NCBI GenBank assembly: GCA_964600385.1
Contig: CAZRJC010000005.1
Span: forward strand, 62,001-126,000
Source of the DNA: DMER64 sp964600385
Lineage (GTDB): Bacteria; Bacteroidota; Bacteroidia; Bacteroidales; UBA932
Reading direction: 5' to 3'
Length of the DNA stretch: 64,000 nt
Part shown: positions 62,413 through 64,000 of the stretch, piece by piece
Numbering within the stretch: the stretch's first letter is position 1
How the letters are laid out: each line of letters opens with the position of its first letter
Position numbers and translations under genes: made by a program
Notes under the pieces: generated by a model
What the model was told of the DNA's origin: nothing
The model's database searches: none
Seen by the model: the letters and a program-made list of their open reading frames with translations, nothing else

Positions 62413-62900
62413 GGGCAACTGTTGCACGATCCCGATTTTACATCCGGGTTACATAAAGTGACCCGGATCATCCAGTGATCTTTCACTTGAGTAGAAACGG
62501 AGAGGCCCCTTACGCAACTGCCATCTGTGGCGGTAAAGCCGGTTTCTCCGTTATTAGTATTGATATCCACTGCAAAATCGGCAGATCCGTCGTTATTATA
62601 ATCAATGTCCTGATGAATGTATTCGGGTAACTTGCCTTCCGGAAGGAAATCCACCTGCACAAACCCGGTCTGAGGCCGGCCAATGAGTGCTTCAAAAACC
62701 GGTTCGTGAATTTGAATGCTCAGGCTGTCTTTCTTTTGTGTGTATATGACATTACCGCCCGTATAAACGGGGTTGAGTTTCATGCAGGGCAATTTACCCA
62801 GCATGAGGCTGAACTGGTGATTATTCATGAAAACAGCCAGTAAAAGTATCATGCAGCAGCCGGCCCAGATATACGCTATTATGCTTACAAATTTCTTCAT
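62358..62900 (-). CDS. Secreted or membrane protein with EF-hand-like loop
   Basis: A 180-residue protein that I do not assign to a family. It has an N-terminal hydrophobic segment (about 5-25, signal peptide or anchor). A DIDYNNDGSADFAVDIN stretch resembles the Ca-binding loop of EF-hand or dockerin type. Four Cys occur in the tail and middle, including SGSCNSCPYS. The last 55 bases overlap the convergent NRPS 3' end, so the C-terminal residues may be little constrained. It follows the polyferredoxin gene by 10 bases, suggesting one operon and perhaps a redox-linked role. Confidence 0.55.
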   Translation of the reverse strand: MKKFVSIIAYIWAGCCMILLLAVFMNNHQFSLMLGKLPCMKLNPVYTGGNVIYTQKKDSLSIQIHEPVFEALIGRPQTGFVQVDFLPEGKLPEYIHQDIDYNNDGSADFAVDINTNNGETGFTATDGSCVRGLSVSTQVKDHWMIRVTLCNPDVKSGSCNSCPYSSKKPMPSSMSTSLTE

Positions 62901-62910
62901 GATTAATTAT

Positions 62911-64000
62911 TTATAAAATGCCACCTGTAGTAATTAAGCGTATAAGCAAATAAATACCGGTTTGTATGGTCCCTCCGGTAAAAACTACCATCATGGTAAA
63001 AGCAGGATAAAGAAATAAAATCCGGGCGAGCATCACTCTCTTGTTCACGGGAGTCCCTTTCACGTGAAAATGAATGGCCCCGGAGGGACAACTGTCTATG
63101 CATTTGCCGCATTTGGTGCAGGTAAATGAAGGCCGGCCTTTTTCTATGTCTTTTTTAGTTATCGAAAGTGTGGGACAGATCTTTTCGCACTGATTGCATT
63201 TGATGCAGGCATCCTTATCAATTCTAACGTCAAAGATATTAATCTTGTTAGTCAGTGACATCAGTGCACCCATGGGGCAAAACGAAGCACATTGAATTCT
63301 TTTCTTTGTCAGAATGGGCAGCACGATCACAAGTCCGATAAACAGTGAACAGAATACAATGGTTTTTATCAGCACTGTAGTTGAAGTGACTGCTTCGAAT
63401 TCGGTTACTGCTTTGAAAGGACAAAGCCAGTCGCAATAAAAAGGACTTAGCTGAAAGGCAGATACAATGGCTACAATACCAAGGACCACAAAGGCGCTCC
63501 ATCTGAAAAATTTATTGATTCTTTTGATAACCGGACGTTTGAGTATTCGTGATGTTCCGTCTTCCCAACCTCCGTAAAAACATCCCCAGCTGCAAAATCC
63601 CCGACCCAATACCACACTGAAACCTATTACGAACACCAGCATGCCCAGTATGGGTGCAAATCCCTCAGTAAGACTTCCGGGGAAAATGATACTTTGCTTC
63701 AAGGCCAGAGGAATGATAATCATTGAAGTTACCATATGGCAAAAAGGAATATCACAACCGTAGATATTATCGTTCGAAAAGGTCATCGACCCTCTTATTT
63801 CTATCAGGTTCACAATAAAAGAAAAGGCAAAAAACACGGCCAGGGTAATAAAACCAACAGCCCGGTAAACGTCTGTTTTTCCTGTACGCAGCATCATGAA
63901 GAAGAGCCATGCAAAGAAAACATAAGTTACTACAAACGCGATGGCTCTGGACGGGTCGTTGAATTGCAGATTTCCGCCCGTCATGAATACAAGCATGATC
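62911..64000 (-). CDS. NapH/CcoG-like membrane polyferredoxin (5' end outside window)
   Basis: At least 361 residues of a membrane-bound 4Fe-4S protein. Several membrane helices are interrupted by Cys pairs (FCSWGCFYGG, CDWLCPFK, CASFCPMG) typical of the NapH/RdxA/CcoG group, and two ferredoxin-type clusters are in the C-terminal soluble part (CIKCNQCEKICP, CTKCGKCIDSCP). It should pass electrons between the quinone pool and a periplasmic or cytoplasmic partner. The frame stays open past the last ATG to the window edge and the first membrane helix appears cut, so the start lies outside. Confidence 0.83.
   Translation of the reverse strand, partial: IMLVFMTGGNLQFNDPSRAIAFVVTYVFFAWLFFMMLRTGKTDVYRAVGFITLAVFFAFSFIVNLIEIRGSMTFSNDNIYGCDIPFCHMVTSMIIIPLALKQSIIFPGSLTEGFAPILGMLVFVIGFSVVLGRGFCSWGCFYGGWEDGTSRILKRPVIKRINKFFRWSAFVVLGIVAIVSAFQLSPFYCDWLCPFKAVTEFEAVTSTTVLIKTIVFCSLFIGLVIVLPILTKKRIQCASFCPMGALMSLTNKINIFDVRIDKDACIKCNQCEKICPTLSITKKDIEKGRPSFTCTKCGKCIDSCPSGAIHFHVKGTPVNKRVMLARILFLYPAFTMMVVFTGGTIQTGIYLLIRLITTGGIL

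Noticed and set aside
1..64000. tRNA, rRNA, CRISPR arrays, insertion sequences or phage genes
   Set aside because: No repeat-spacer pattern, transposase, integrase or tRNA-like segment was noticed while reading; gaps between genes are too short for most of these. A dedicated tRNA scan was not possible.

Overview
The window looks like a chromosomal segment of a Bacteroidales bacterium (phylum Bacteroidota), species not identified. The reasons are a run of Bacteroidota-type families (NamZ/DUF1343, DUF3857-transglutaminase proteins, DUF2461, a NigD-like lipoprotein, a Flavobacterium-like tyrosine ammonia-lyase, MMPL-acyltransferase fusion), promoters of the TAnnTTTG type, weak Shine-Dalgarno sequences and very tight gene packing. 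No rRNA, tRNA, CRISPR array, transposase or phage gene was seen, and no gene-free stretch exceeds about 250 bases.

Region 1 (1-12.7 kb) concerns the cell wall. A cut-off glycosyltransferase, a SpoIID/LytB protein, an AmpG-type permease and a NamZ exo-muramidase lie on the + strand. Two DUF3857/transglutaminase-fold proteins follow on the - strand. Next come a GH18 lipoprotein, an AmgK-like sugar kinase fused to a RapZ C-terminal domain, a MurU-like nucleotidyltransferase and a MalY/PatB-type C-S lyase. Together they suggest peptidoglycan turnover followed by salvage of MurNAc through the anomeric-kinase (AmgK/MurU) route. From 12.7 to 16.1 kb there are an SDR, a Gfo/Idh/MocA oxidoreductase, a DUF2461 protein and a NAGPA-type phosphodiester glycosidase.

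Region 2 (40.5 kb back to 16.1 kb, all - strand, most genes overlapping or a few bases apart) is a large aryl-polyene/flexirubin-like biosynthetic locus. It holds a tyrosine ammonia-lyase, FabG-type reductase, three complete ketosynthases, two ketosynthase-like proteins that seem to lack the catalytic Cys, two acyl carrier proteins, a hotdog thioesterase, two lipid-type acyltransferases, a LolA-like carrier, a small DMT/SMR transporter, a GT2, a giant MMPL-acyltransferase fusion, two cobalamin-binding radical SAM enzymes, a CrtI-like oxidoreductase, a PaaK-like ligase, an alpha/beta hydrolase and an orphan protein. The likely logic is tyrosine to 4-coumarate, loading on an ACP, polyene extension, tailoring, attachment to a lipid and movement to the outer membrane. 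No dehydratase gene was recognised. A paaK plus ACT-domain pair closes the run under its own promoter.

Region 3 (40.6-54.4 kb) contains a GH3 glycosidase, an operon of aldo-keto reductase, pirin and TerB-DnaJ protein, a small membrane ORF behind two palindromes, a beta-propeller lactonase lipoprotein, the leucine operon leuA-leuC-leuD-leuB, a NigD-like lipoprotein divergent from an ECF sigma/anti-sigma pair (with a matching 12-base motif in front of both), and a cold-shock protein.

Region 4 (54.4-62.4 kb) is a compact second biosynthetic cluster: an Sfp-type phosphopantetheinyl transferase followed by a 2434-residue NRPS with domain order C-A-T-C-A-T-R. This order predicts an N-acylated dipeptide released as an aldehyde or alcohol. 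The window ends with a small secreted or membrane protein and a NapH/CcoG-like membrane polyferredoxin that runs off the right edge.
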